Assembly (NCBI GenBank): GCA_036924085.1
Contig: JAVGWX010000012.1
Location: 29,659,979-29,723,978 of the forward strand
Length of the DNA stretch: 64,000 nucleotides
Source of the DNA: Ariolimax columbianus
Lineage: Eukaryota; Mollusca; Gastropoda; Stylommatophora; Arionidae
Reading direction: 5' to 3'
Below, piece by piece: positions 20,591 to 31,559 of this stretch. Both the position numbers and the translations under genes were made by a program. Below the pieces are notes generated by a model. That model ran no database searches and was not told the origin of the DNA. It saw only the letters and a program-made list of their open reading frames with translations. The stretch's first letter is position 1. The number at the start of each line of letters is the position of its first letter.

Positions 20591-23372
20591 TAATAGCTGT
20601 CCATCGTTGTCGATGAGGACCGCCGACATCATCCTTGTCACAGATTTCCCTGTTGGGTGTGGGTGCGCATGTGGCTGAACAGGCCAATGCGAGCACGAAA
20701 ACATCTGCTACATATCGGGCACACGAGGTTTGTAGAAGGGGATGGTGTTCCCGCTGCTCAGGATTTCCGCGTCTCGCGTCTGTTCTGGGCTTTCACAACA
20801 CGGTCATCTTCACCAGCAGCTACACCCGATTTGATTGCGCTTCTCCAATCAGATCTGTTTTTCCACAAGATATTCCCAGTTGTCGATGTCTATCTGGCAA
20901 CTTGTTAGTGAGTCCTTCAGACCGTCTTTAAAACGTTTCTTTGGGCGCCCTCTCTCGCGCCATCCCTCTCTCAGCTCGCCGTAGAGAAGCTTCTTTGGGA
21001 GCCGCTTGTCTGACATACGGACGAGGTGTCCGGCCCATCCTAGTCGTGCTTTTTCTAGCAGTGCATGGATGCTAGGCATGTTAGCCCTCGAGAGAACCTC
21101 GATGTCAGTGACACGATCTTGCCATCGGATGTGGAATATTTGCCTCAGGCAACCTGTGTGGAAGTGGTTTAACCTCCTTGCATGTCCAGAGTATACAGTC
21201 CAGCTTTCGCAAGCGTATAGTAGGGTTGGAATGATGGTTGCACGGTAGACTTTGAGTTTGGTCTTGACGCTGATGCCACGACGTGCCCAGACCATCGAGC
21301 GCATTCTACCAAAGGCTGTGCTGGCCTTTGCTATTCTGCTTGCCACCTCATCGTCTAGGCTGACAGATCTCGACAGCGTGCTGCCCAGATATGTGAATTT
21401 GTCTACGGCATTCAACGTCTGCCCGCTGACTGTAGTCTTTGGTTTTGTGTACGGCATGCCTGGTGCTGGTTGGTACATGACCTCTGTTTTTTTGGCATTT
21501 ATGGTCAGGCCACAATTTTCGCATGCGGCAGAGAACTGGTCCATTCCAACCTGCATGTTCAGTTCTGAGTTGCTCATTAGAGCGCAGTCGTCAGCAAATA
21601 CAAGTTACCTGATTATGTCGCCAGCCACTTTGGTTTTGGCCTTCATTCTTCTGGAATTGAGTAACTTGTCATCTGTGCGGTACTTTATGGGTATTCCAAG
21701 CTCCAATGATCTGAAGGCGTCTGTCATCGTGGCCGCGAACATCATGCTGAACAAAGTCGGGGCGAGTACACATCCTTGTTTTACTCCGTTTGATACTAGA
21801 AACGTTTTAGAGATTGCACCGCTGTCCAGTACACGAGCACACAGGCCTTCGTGTAGCTGTTTCACCATTGTTATGAACTTGTTGGGGCAGCCAAACTTAG
21901 ACATTATCATCCACAGCCCTCCTCTGTTTACTGTATCAAATGCCTTTGTCAAATTAATAAATGTGGTGTACAAGACCTGATTTTGCTCTCGACACTTCTC
22001 TTGTACTTGGCGAGCGGCAAAAATCATGTCCACTGTTCCTCTTCCGGCTCTGAATCCACATTGGCTTTCTGGGAGGTGGTGGCTTTGTTCAAGGTGTTTG
22101 TTGAGCCTGTTTAGCAGTAAGCGCGCTAGGATCTTGCCTGCTACGGAGAGTAGCGATATTCCTCGATGATTGTCGCATTCCTGACGATTTCCTTTTCTTT
22201 TGTATAGGTGAACGATTGAGGCGTCCTTTAGCTCCTGCGGAATTTTACCTTCAGCCCACATGTGACAGAAAAGTTCAGTGATCCTTCTGGTGAGGGATGG
22301 GCCAGCTGTCTTATATACCTCTGCTGGTATTGCATCAGCTCCTGGAGCTTTTCCTATAGATAGTGAACTGATTGCCCTGTCGACTTCCTCCTCAGTAATT
22401 ACTTCATCCAACGCCAGGTTCAGTTCCACCTGCGGCATTCGCCGGATGGCCTCTTCATTTATGGACGATGGGTGGTTTAGTATTTTGCAGAAGTGGTCTG
22501 CCCATCTGTCTAGAATCTGAACCTTATCTGTCAGCAGTACCCCATCCGCACTGCGAACTGGAGTATTACTAGAGGGCTGCGGGCCGTAGAGAGCTTTCAG
22601 TGCCTCGTAAAACCGTTTGGTGTCATGACGCTCGGCGAACATCTCAATTTCGTCAGCTCTTTTGCTGAGCCAGGAGTCTTGCATCTCTCTAAGCCTGGTC
22701 TGGACAGCTTTGCGAGCAGTATTGAAGGTAGCTTTTGCTGTCGGAGATGGTGTGTCCCTCTGGTATTCCCTGTGCGCTTCATGTTTTGCATCGAGAAGGC
22801 CCTGTATTTCTAGATCGTTCTCATCAAACCAGTCCTTATGCTTACGCGTCAGTGGGCCAATGTGTTTAACAGCTGTATCGTAGAGTGTGTTTCTCAATGA
22901 TGCCCAGTTCTTTTCGATGTCGTTCTTTTCAAAACGAAGCTCAGACAGTCTACCCTCAAGCTCTTCCTGGAAGCCTCCTCTCGTGGGTTCGTATTTCAAC
23001 TGAGAGACATTTAGCCTCCTCGGTGGTTTCTTTCCCTGGGGGCGCATTTTGGGCTGGATCTTGAAGTTTAGCTTGGCAATGACAAGTCGATGGTCGGTCC
23101 AACATTCTGCACCACACATGCTCTTCGTTACCATAGCATCCGCTCGATCCCTACGTCTGATGATAATATAGTCAATGAGGTGCCAGTGGCGGGACCTTGG
23201 GTGCATCCATGTGGTTTTATTTCGGACAGGTAGTCGGAAAGCTGTGTTTGTAATGAGTAGTTCATTTGCGGCACATGTCATCAGAAGGAGCAGTCCGTTA
23301 CTATTGCATTTTCCGATACCATGTCTGCCAATGGCCCCCTCCCAGGCTGTATGGTCTGTGCCAACCCTAGCG
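20591..23372 (-). mobile_element. APE-type LINE, 5' truncated, 12-bp TSD
   Basis: A 2,782-bp minus-strand insertion bounded by tgaaatataaca at 20579-20590 and 23373-23384. The 5' end is truncated in the endonuclease at the conserved Ala-Arg-Val-Gly; the 3' UTR is short and ends in a hairpin (20602-20615, catcg-ttgt-cgatg) and tagctatta. It is the best-preserved autonomous-type element here. Clade is not assigned. Insertion was by target-primed reverse transcription, judging from the 5' truncation and TSD. Confidence 0.93.
20630..23372 (-). pseudogene. LINE endonuclease-reverse transcriptase ORF with C2H2 finger (dead)
   Basis: From 23372 down: the C-terminal part of an APE endonuclease ([51 protein letters not shown], with the conserved Ser/Asp-His region). 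A linker of about 180 residues follows, then RT with [49 protein letters not shown], motif [14 protein letters not shown], motif [15 protein letters not shown] and motif C FADDCALM. A TAA at 21605-21607 splits the frame just before motif C; the two halves (558 and 242 codons) are otherwise in frame. In motif A the catalytic Asp is Asn (FINL for FxDL). A frameshift at an A-run near 20862 is followed by KNRSDWRSAIKSG. A C2H2 finger (CPIC...HMRTH, C-x2-C-x12-H-x3-H, about 20646-20710) lies near the C-terminus. Confidence 0.9.
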
Positions 23373-23384
23373 TGAAATATAACA

Positions 23385-24620
23385 ACATCTAAAAATAAAT
23401 AGCATTTACTTCCATGAATAAAAAGTAGTTAAAGAATCACACATCAGCATTATAGACTAGACAAGTCGTGGCCTCCGTGCGGGCCGATAGTTTAAGAGCC
23501 ATGATCCCTCCTTTCCTGACATCCGCATAACTCCTTTGTGTAACTTAACACAACGTAACACCAGGCAGACATCCAGGTGAGGTCGTCATGAACTTGGTCG
23601 TGTTAGCGGACTCGGAAACTGTTTTGCGACCTCGTTTAGCTTTCTGTGTCAGTAACTGAAGCAACGCCACAACCCAGCTATTTGGGTCAAAGAAGGGCGT
23701 TCATAATTGTCAGGATTTTAGGAAAGCAGTTGTAACACTTGTGCAAATAACTCAACAAATATCTAAACAATTTACACTTAATAATAATTTAAAATATTAA
23801 CATTTTATATTTTACATAAAATTATACAGAAGTATTAAATATTTTAAAGAAAAATGTGTTTGGAAAATGAAGTCACAGTTTCCTTACGAATGGATTGTTT
23901 ACGTGGTTTTGGAAACACAGCTATTGAAGAGATGGAAGTAAAAACGACAAAGTGCCAAGTAAGTACCTAAACTTTACAAGAAATGTGATTATTCAGTGAA
24001 AATAAAGCGCTATCGTCTAGGTTTTTGTGTATGTGAATATAGGATTAACAATTAGTGTTAAATCTATTTGTATGCTCATTTTATCGATACGGATGTCTCC
24101 ATATGAAGAGGTCAATGCTGTTACTCTGTAGGTTCGTATTTTTATTTTAGACGATGTGTTGTTAAGGACGCGATAATGTATTCTTTCACATGCAGTAGAA
24201 ATGTAGCACGTTCCCAGTGTTGCTGCATGGTTAGTTGTCTGTAGCTGTTATGTAGTGATATATTTTATGGATTTTTTGCTGTTTTTGTGCTTGTTATTCC
24301 AAGGACACCTGCATGACCCTGGGTGTGGGTCACATGCATATATATACTGTACACTGTACAGTACACATGACATAATATCGCGCAATGACTTGACATGTTA
24401 AAAATAAAACTTATGTACTTGATGATCACGGTAACTCAGCGGTATAATGCAATAACTTGTCAGTATCTTATCCATATCTGGCAAAATACACAGTTCTTAT
24501 GTGTTCATATGACAAGTAATCACATGCATTACTCATTGTCGGTCTGTCTAAGCCATTTATCTTCTTTACATTATGCATGAGATAACAGATCTAGTTCCCA
24601 AAAAATTGCATTTCATCGCC
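23385..24620. other. Mostly unique AT-rich sequence
   Basis: No transposon motif recognised. A possible small exon lies at 23854-23958 and is listed separately. A purine-rich tract and short inverted words occur but are not interpretable. Confidence 0.4.
23854..23958 (+). other. Possible small first coding exon (speculative)
   Basis: An ATG opens 35 codons (MCLENEVTVSLRMDCL onward) with no stop. The segment ends exactly at caa|gtaagt, a strong 5' splice-site match in phase 0. The composition is balanced, unlike the neighbouring repeats. No partner exon or protein family was recognised, and chance is a real possibility. Confidence 0.15.
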
Positions 24621-24624
24621 GGCT

Positions 24625-24925
24625 TCTCTCGTCGCCATACAGTTAACCCCTCAAATAATATCTCTTTCTCTCATAAAACTGGCGATCTGTTCTAGGCTTC
24701 TCTAGTCGCCATACAGTTAACCCCTCAAATAATAACATCTCTTTTTCCTCATAAAACTGGCGATCTGTTCTAGGCTTCTCTAGTCGCCATACAGTTAACC
24801 CCTCAAATAATAACATCTCTTTTTCCTCATAAAACTGGCGATATGTCTTAGGCTTCTCTAGTCGCCATACAGTTAACCCCTCAAATAATATCTCTTTTTC
24901 CTCATAAAACTGGCGATCTTCTGTA
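24625..24925. repeat. 74-78-bp tandem repeat, four units
   Basis: Units starting gtcgccatacagttaacccc begin at about 24631, 24705, 24783 and 24861. The minus-strand frame 24643-24933 follows from the 78-bp period. Confidence 0.9.
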
Positions 24926-25130
24926 GTCGGCATACCGTTTATTCTTGAGTTGGTTGGGTAAGGCTATGAAATTATGCTTGTATGTTAATACAATATGTTT
25001 TGTTATTTGATTTTCAAATGATATTGTTGGAGCTACAGCAGCACTCATGATCTCGTCCTTCGACCCAGTGCCATATAATGGTATCTGCACATGTTTGCTA
25101 GTTGTAGTTTGACACCATTAAAAGTGCCCA

Positions 25131-25295
25131 ATGATGAGCTGTTATTGCATTGGGAACCTATGTAAATCAGCACACATTAAGTCAAATACAAAATTTGGAA
25201 TTCAAAGAGAAGATGATCAATGGTGTCGAATTGGTGTGTACACAGCTGGTACTCTGAAGTGTGTTGTGGTTGAATTCTGCTCAGATGACTATTAA
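25131..25295 (+). other. Small ORF, 54 codons, unknown
   Basis: MMSCYCIGNLCKSAHI onward, ending EFCSDDY, in non-repetitive sequence. It is Cys-rich and not low complexity. No homologue is recognised. It may be a remnant of a transposon protein or chance. Confidence 0.15.
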
Positions 25296-25799
25296 GTTAG
25301 ATTAGTTGTGTTCTTACCCCTAAAATGGTTTTCTGATCTGTCCTTGTGAGTTGATTGATGATTTCATTAGAATTGAGGTTAGTCATTACAGGTATGACCG
25401 GGTTAGATTACAGCATAAGAGTGTGGTAAAATGAAAAGTCAACACAAGTTCTAGTTACATGATATCAAATTGCATTATAATTAGATGAAATATATTCAAA
25501 AAGGATCAACAATATCCCAAGTATGTACTGATATTGATTTCTTTAAAATGCATATTTGATCTTTTAAACACATGTTTAATTTATAATTATACACGAGACA
25601 AGTAATATATTACAATTGTAACTTATTTTGTGGTACTGCGGAAACATCACTCGAGCACTGTACGCATGTATACAATTATCTGGCCAGTTCACTAATATTG
25701 TATACGACCGTGGCGTTATGGGAGGTTCCTGGTTAAGGGTTGTCTGATTCTGCGTGTTGGTTTCTCTTCTATACTAAGAACTAAAGTTTGACGTCTGAA

Positions 25800-26325
25800 A
25801 TACATTGTTGGGCTTCTGTCTGTCAATGTTATATTAAAACTTCAACATAATATTGGGCTTTTTCTGTCAAGATATAGTAAAACGTCAACATAATGTTGGG
25901 CTTTTTTTTCTGTCAAGATATAGTAAATCTTCAACACAATGTTGGGCTTTTTTTCTGTCAAGATATAGTAAAACTTCAACATAATGTTGGGCTTTTTCTG
26001 TCAAGAAATAGTAAAACTTTCACATAATGTTGGGCTTTTTCTGTCAAGAAATAGTAAAACTTTAACATATGGTGGGGCTTTTTCTGTCAAGATATAGTAA
26101 AACTTCAACACAATGTTCGACTTTTTTCTGTCAAGAAATAGTAAAACTTTAACATATGGTGGGGCTTTTTCTGTCAAGAAATAGTAAAACCTTAACATAT
26201 GGTGGGGCTTTTTCTGTCAAGAAATAGTAAAACTTTAACATATAGTGAGGCTTTTTCTGTCAAGATATAGTAAAACTTCAACACAATGTTCGGCTTTTTT
26301 TTCTGTCAAGATTTATAGAAGACCT
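25800..26325. repeat. 43-46-bp minisatellite, about 11 units
   Basis: Units carry gggctttttctgtcaagaaa or the variant tcaagatatagtaaaacttc, with variable T-run length. A subset of consecutive units shares aacatatggtgggg, showing local block spread. Confidence 0.9.
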
Positions 26326-26535
26326 TCAACATAATGTTGACACCTTTTTTGGTTCTACGTCTACATTCCAAAACAGAACCGTTATCTCAGAGTTCACCAA
26401 ATGCACTACGAATTTAGGCAAGAACACTCGTTTTAAAAGATTTGTTTGAAATGTCCTCCAACTCTTCCACTTCGACTGCTGTGCAAGCCAGATGTTGGTG
26501 AAGTTGGACAATCTGTTTCTCCAATTCGTCCTTCG

Positions 26536-26656
26536 AAAGTGGCCCCCCTTAGCAGGCTGGTAGCTGATCATCCTTCGAAAGTGGCCCCCCTTAGCAGGCT
26601 GGTAGCTGATCATCCTTCGAAAGTGGCCCCCCTTAGCAGGCTGGTAGCTGATCAAC
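26536..26656. repeat. 42-bp repeat, about three units
   Basis: Near-perfect copies containing ccttcgaaagtggcccccct, giving a 14-residue period in both strands' frames. High identity suggests recent amplification. Confidence 0.9.
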
Positions 26657-26839
26657 GTTATCAATGCCAACGTGATTAGCAACACAAGAGCCACATCTGA
26701 AACTGGCTCAATCCCTACAAAATCAGTCATTCCAGCGGGACACAATTTACATCATTAGACTTTCATGCAGGACTGTGACACTTCATCGCTGACAACATCA
26801 TTGTGTGTGGTGGCGTTCGGGATGTTAAACGGGTTCACA

Positions 26840-27185
26840 CATTTGATGGTATTCATGATGCTAAACATCTTCCAGTAGTTCTCTTATATTTGATGGTATT
26901 CATGATGCTAAACGTCTTCCAGTAGTTCCCTTATATTTGATGGTATTCATGATGCTAAACGTCTTCAAGTAGTTCCCTTATATTTGATGGTATTCATGAT
27001 GCTAAACTTCTTCAAGTAGTTCCCTTATATTTGATGGTATTCATGATGCTAAACGTCTTCAAGTAGTTCCCTTATATTTGATGGTATTCATGATACTAAA
27101 CGTCTTCCAGTAGTTCCCTTATATTTGATGGTATTTATGATGTTAAACGTCTTCAAGTAGTTCCCTTATATTTGATGGTGATTGG
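26840..27185. repeat. 47-bp minisatellite, about seven units
   Basis: Units contain tttgatggtattcatgatgc and agtagttcccttata. It adjoins, but is unrelated to, the 42-bp array that follows. Confidence 0.9.
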
Positions 27186-27261
27186 GATGTTGAACTACCT
27201 CTAGTAGTCCCTTCCATTTGCTCGTGTTTGGGAAACTACATGTCTTCCAGTGGTCCCTTAC

Positions 27262-27870
27262 GGCACCAAAATCATGATCCTAGCTGATGCAGTGAACCAT
27301 AAGATTACTCACATCGTGATCCTAGCTGATGCATTCAGCCATAAGGGCACTGACATCGTAATCTTAACTGGTGCATTCAGCCATAAAGGCACTGACATCG
27401 TAATCTTAACTGGTGCATTCAGCCATAAGGGCACTCACATCGTAATCTTAGCTGATGCATTCAGCCATAAGGGCTCTCATATCGTAATCTTAACTGGTGC
27501 ATTCAGCCATAAGGGCACTGACATCGTAATCTTAACTGGTGCATTCAGCCATAAGGGCACTCACATCGTAATCTTAGCTGATGCATTCAGCCATAAGGGC
27601 TCTCACATCGTAATCTTAGCTGATGCAGTCAGCCATACGGACACTGACATCATAATCGTAACTGATGCATTCAGCCATAAAGGCACTGACATCGTAATCT
27701 TAACTAATGCATTCAGCCATAAGGGCACTGACATTGTAATCTTAACTGATGCATTCAACCATAAGGGCACTGACATCGTAATCTTAACTGATGCATTCAG
27801 CCATAAGGGCACTCACATCGTGATCCTAACTGAGGCAGTCAACCGTAACGGCACTCAAATCGTACTGAGA
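27262..27870. repeat. 42-bp minisatellite, about 14 units
   Basis: Units contain gcattcagccataagggcac. The plus frame 27250-27900 gives a 14-residue period (DAFSHKGTDIVILT) because 42 is divisible by three. Alternating ctggtgcattc and ctgatgcattc forms suggest pairwise block duplication. I do not regard the 216-codon frame as a gene. Confidence 0.92.
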
Positions 27871-28059
27871 CCTTTAAAAAAAACAGCAACATTTATTTGA
27901 GAATCCAGTGTCCCAGATTAAATAGCATTGATGGCATAAGATGACAAAGAAGAAAGAAGCCTGGAACAGCACATCTCTTCCAAATGTGGCCACTGTGTGA
28001 TCCAGCCAGACCTGTAGAAGGGAGCCAAGAGAAACATCTGGGTACAATTAAACATCCTC

Positions 28060-28260
28060 AGCCAAGACCCCACTTGTCACACATGCTGCGCTTCTGGAAA
28101 CAAGCGGTGCCACAGCAGTCTGGCCAACGAGGTAGGGATCGATACTGGAGTTCATACATTGGTGAGCTTGCTGAGAAGCCTCGCATTGCACTACATACAT
28201 GTCCACCTTCTCTGTGCTACGGGGTGTAATAAGGCCCACTTTAACCAGCTAGGAAAGAAA
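28060..28260 (-). mobile_element. Dispersed repeat D3, reverse copy
   Basis: The plus strand reads cacagcagtctggccaacga, ggtagggatcgatactgg and ctgagaagcctcgcattgca, the complement of the D3 core, and extends it beyond what the forward copies show clearly. Confidence 0.55.
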
Positions 28261-29489
28261 CGTTCATAGCTGAAATGAACTCAGAGATGAGTAACTTCTA
28301 GTAACTACCTACATTAGCGTATTATGTGCAATATAAGCAGTCCCGTTATTGTTCTTAATAAAGAGACCACGGTGTACTTGCGTATTAACTCCCCCAAAAC
28401 AAAAGAAATATCTATTTTAGCACCTAACGAAGTAGTGACGTCATGTATATTTCACTTTTTAACTGTTGGGGGTGTAAAACATTCTGCGAGAATAGCCGAG
28501 AATTTCCACTCGTCCATACGCTGATTCTTGCCGTCTAAGCAATGAATGTCTTAGGTCTATGCTTAGGAGAGAAGCATCGAGTTTCTACAGTAGAATTACA
28601 TTATCCATACTGTCAGACGATGTAATAACAACCATGTTATCTAAGCCTAACTCTAATCCTAACCTTAATCATAGTCCTACACCTTATACAAATCCTAACG
28701 TTCGAAAAACAGAATATAACCACCATTTCTACAATTGATTTGATCTAAGTCGTTACATATTTATTTAAAATAAAATTACATCGACCTGTCCTCCTTTAAA
28801 GCCGAAATAGAATAACCCGTTACGTACGATGGGAACCTACGGTATTCTGTTTGGGGTGAATCAGGACGCAAGTATCGATGATGGTCTCTGAAACGATATG
28901 GGTAGGAAGGTGGTTGGAGGTGGGGGGGGGGGGGTTGTTGCTGTGTAAACCTCCCATTCCGAGTCAATTCAACGCTTGGCGACCTAGGTTTCTTAAGTGG
29001 CGGGTTACAGTCGCTCATATCACCATCCCGATGCGTCCTTGAGAAGGTGGGGGACGAGGGTGTGAGTTAAATACAAAGTACTGTTTATGGCTCATTTATT
29101 TCCGGCAGGTTGTGACGGATGACTAGAGAAGGTTGTGTTTAGGACTAGCAACCTCCATCTATCTATCTTCAATCCACTTATGTCTTGAGGAAGTGTCACC
29201 TCCTTTGTTTCATATTTAATTGGCAGGTGAAAATCCGCTGTGGACTTGCCACGTCAATCTCAGTATCTGTTAGCCCATGAAATACGATCGCCAATTTTTT
29301 GAGACCGGTGGTGGTGGATGCGTAAATTAGAGCAAGGTAGACCCACAGCCTGTCAGACGTAATCTAAGCTGCTCCGCTAACCACATAACCAAGAACTGAT
29401 GTAATATCCCCCACAGTCCCCTTTTTGCGACATATTCTCTGTGGGGCGAATATCCCTAGAATAATTTAAGTAGATTTTTAACTTGAATT
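28261..29489. other. No recognised gene; poly-G run at 28921-28934
   Basis: Apparently unique sequence. The 80-codon minus frame at 28776-29018 spans the poly-G run and is Pro-rich by composition. A weak tRNA-like signal near 29300-29400 is treated under rejected items. Confidence 0.4.
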
Positions 29490-29695
29490 TAGCCGGAGCA
29501 GCGGCCGTTAGGCCTACTCTTTTCGATTTCCAACTGCTAAGGCAATTATAACGTGCGCGCCACTACTTGGAGATCAGGGGAAATATTTACCAGATGATCC
29601 ATGGGAAAGAACCATGGTCTCCACCGTGATTTGAGCCCGCGACCTCCAGCACCCGAGGCGAACAACTTTCCCCGTGACGACTGGGTGCTAACAAT
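29490..29695 (-). mobile_element. tRNA-derived SINE (family with TCGCGGGCTCAAATC box B)
   Basis: On the minus strand, box B is ggtcgcgggctcaaatcacg, preceded by ttcgcctcgggtgctgg, and followed by a body ending near ctaacggccgctgctccgg. The copy at 41058-41285 aligns along the whole length. Box A is degenerate here. Confidence 0.7.
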
Positions 29696-29699
29696 CTCA

Positions 29700-30115
29700 C
29701 TAGCAACTATTGCTGCTGAAACCGAAATACAAACAGATGGATTCCGGATTCCATTAAAGATGGTTGGGGTAAACCAGATGTTGGCTTGAATGGCGTGACA
29801 GGTAGATGGTACGGATGATGATGATGAATCTCATAATATCAGAAGAGTGGTACCCGAGTTGAAAAGAATATTTCCGCTGTAACCTTCCAAACATCTGGCA
29901 AAGGGCGACTAAAGAAGGTTGTTCATGGGAGCAGAAACCACATTATGTAATCCCATCGGTACTGACACCGCTACTGCAATATCTTGACTACATGCTTCCT
30001 GTAACAGAGGCAGCTGTAGTAGTGGCACTATGCTTCAACTGGAGCCGGAAACAGAATGTAATCTCAAGCTGGCATTTAAAATTACAGTGAATTCAAACTA
30101 GGCGGAAGGAAGAGG
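29700..30115. other. No recognised feature
   Basis: Apparently unique sequence between the SINE and the pyrimidine-rich array. Confidence 0.4.
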
Positions 30116-30117
30116 AG

Positions 30118-31020
30118 AGGCCAGAGGGCTGCTTCCTCCTCTAACACCCCCTCCCACATACCAATCTACCGGGAGAGGGAGGCTGCTATTTCCCCTAACA
30201 CCCCCACCCCTCTCACATACCAATCTATCGGGAGAGGGAGTGGGGTGGCTGCTTCCTCCCCTAATACCCTCCTCCCACACACCAATCTCCCGGGAGAGGG
30301 GGGAGCTCCAACCTCCCCTAACACGCCCCCCTCCGGCACACAAATCTCCCAGGAGGGAGGGGAGGCTAGACTGCTATCTCCCCAATACCCACTTCCCACC
30401 TATACACCAATCTCCCAGGTGAGTAAGTCCTACCTCCTCCCCAATACCCCCTCCCTCCCACCCACACACCAATCTCCCAGTAGAGTAAGTCCTACCTCCT
30501 CCCCAATACCCCCTCCCTCCCACCTATACACCAATCTCCCAGGAGAGTAAGTCCTACCTCCTCCCCAATACCCCCTCCCTCCCACCCACACACCAATCTC
30601 CCAGTAGAGTAAGTCCTACCTCCTCCCCAATACCCCCTCCCTCCCACCTATACACCAATCTCCCAGGAGAGTAAGTCCTACCTCCTCCCCAATACCCCCT
30701 CCCTCCCACCCACACACCAATTTCCCAGTAGAGTAAGTCCTACCTCCTCCCCAATACCCCTTCCCACCCACACACCAATCTCCCAGGAGACTGTCCTACC
30801 TCCTCCCCAATATCCCCTCCCACCCACAAACCAATCTCCCAGTAGAGTAAGTCCTACCTCCTCCCCAATACCCCTTCCCACCCACACACCAATCTCCCAG
30901 GAGACTGTCCTACCTCCTCCCCAATACCCCCTCCCACCCACACACCAATCTCCCACGAGAGTAAGCTTCTACCTCCCAAATACCTCCTCCGTCCCACCCA
31001 CACCCACCAATCTCCCATAT
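30118..31020. repeat. About 60-bp C-rich minisatellite
   Basis: Units contain cctcctccccaataccccct and caccaatctcccag, strongly strand-asymmetric (C/T-rich plus strand, no long G runs). Long frames on both strands here (for example 30678-30956) are Pro-rich or Gly/Trp-rich artefacts. Confidence 0.9.
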
Positions 31021-31559
31021 ATCCCCCAATCCGTCCTACTATTACATAACCTTTGAACCCGCGAGACACTTCCTTGAAACCCGTGCCAAGACCTAGGTCG
31101 TAGTCCGCTCGAGTAATGAGTTCAAGGACAAGCACGGATTACCCAGAAAAACAATTTTGCCTATTCCCAATCACCTGCTAGAATCTATGAATAAATAGCC
31201 TTGCACGTTGTCCCAATCGATTTCACGGTAACGCCGCAATCTCTGGATTTTTTTTTTCTCTCATGGACAGCAAACTACAAAATTGTTTACTTATTTTGTC
31301 GGCCGATTTTTCAAGTGATATGACCTAGGCAACTGCAGGTCACTGGATTGCCAATTATGTTGTTTTTGTTGTAAGCTCGTTATCTTCAGACGGTCTTGTT
31401 GATGTTGTCTCTGCTGTTGTATAATTTCTGTGATGTCATCCATATCTGCCGCTTATTCTTCGTTGTTACCTCTATCTATATTTTTTTTATTCACTAGCTG
31501 AAATTTACTATCCTAGACCAGGTGTGCTGCCGTTTTTGCAAGGCTGTGTTGTTGTGAAT
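31021..31559. other. No recognised gene; decayed array flank
   Basis: Nothing coding. From about 31350, words such as gttgtaagctcg and gttgttg appear and lead into the 32-bp array, so this may be its worn edge. Confidence 0.4.

Noticed and set aside
27250..27900. 216-codon ORF with 14-residue repeats
   Set aside because: A 42-bp minisatellite always keeps frame; no signal peptide, flanking domain or codon bias was seen.
28640..28690. Telomere-like CCTAAC words
   Set aside because: Irregular spacing and only a few partial matches to TTAGGG; not enough for an interstitial telomeric repeat.
29295..29400. Minus-strand tRNA-like stretch (atgtggttagcggagcag with gggtctacc)
   Set aside because: Box spacing and box B are poor and no second copy is in the window.
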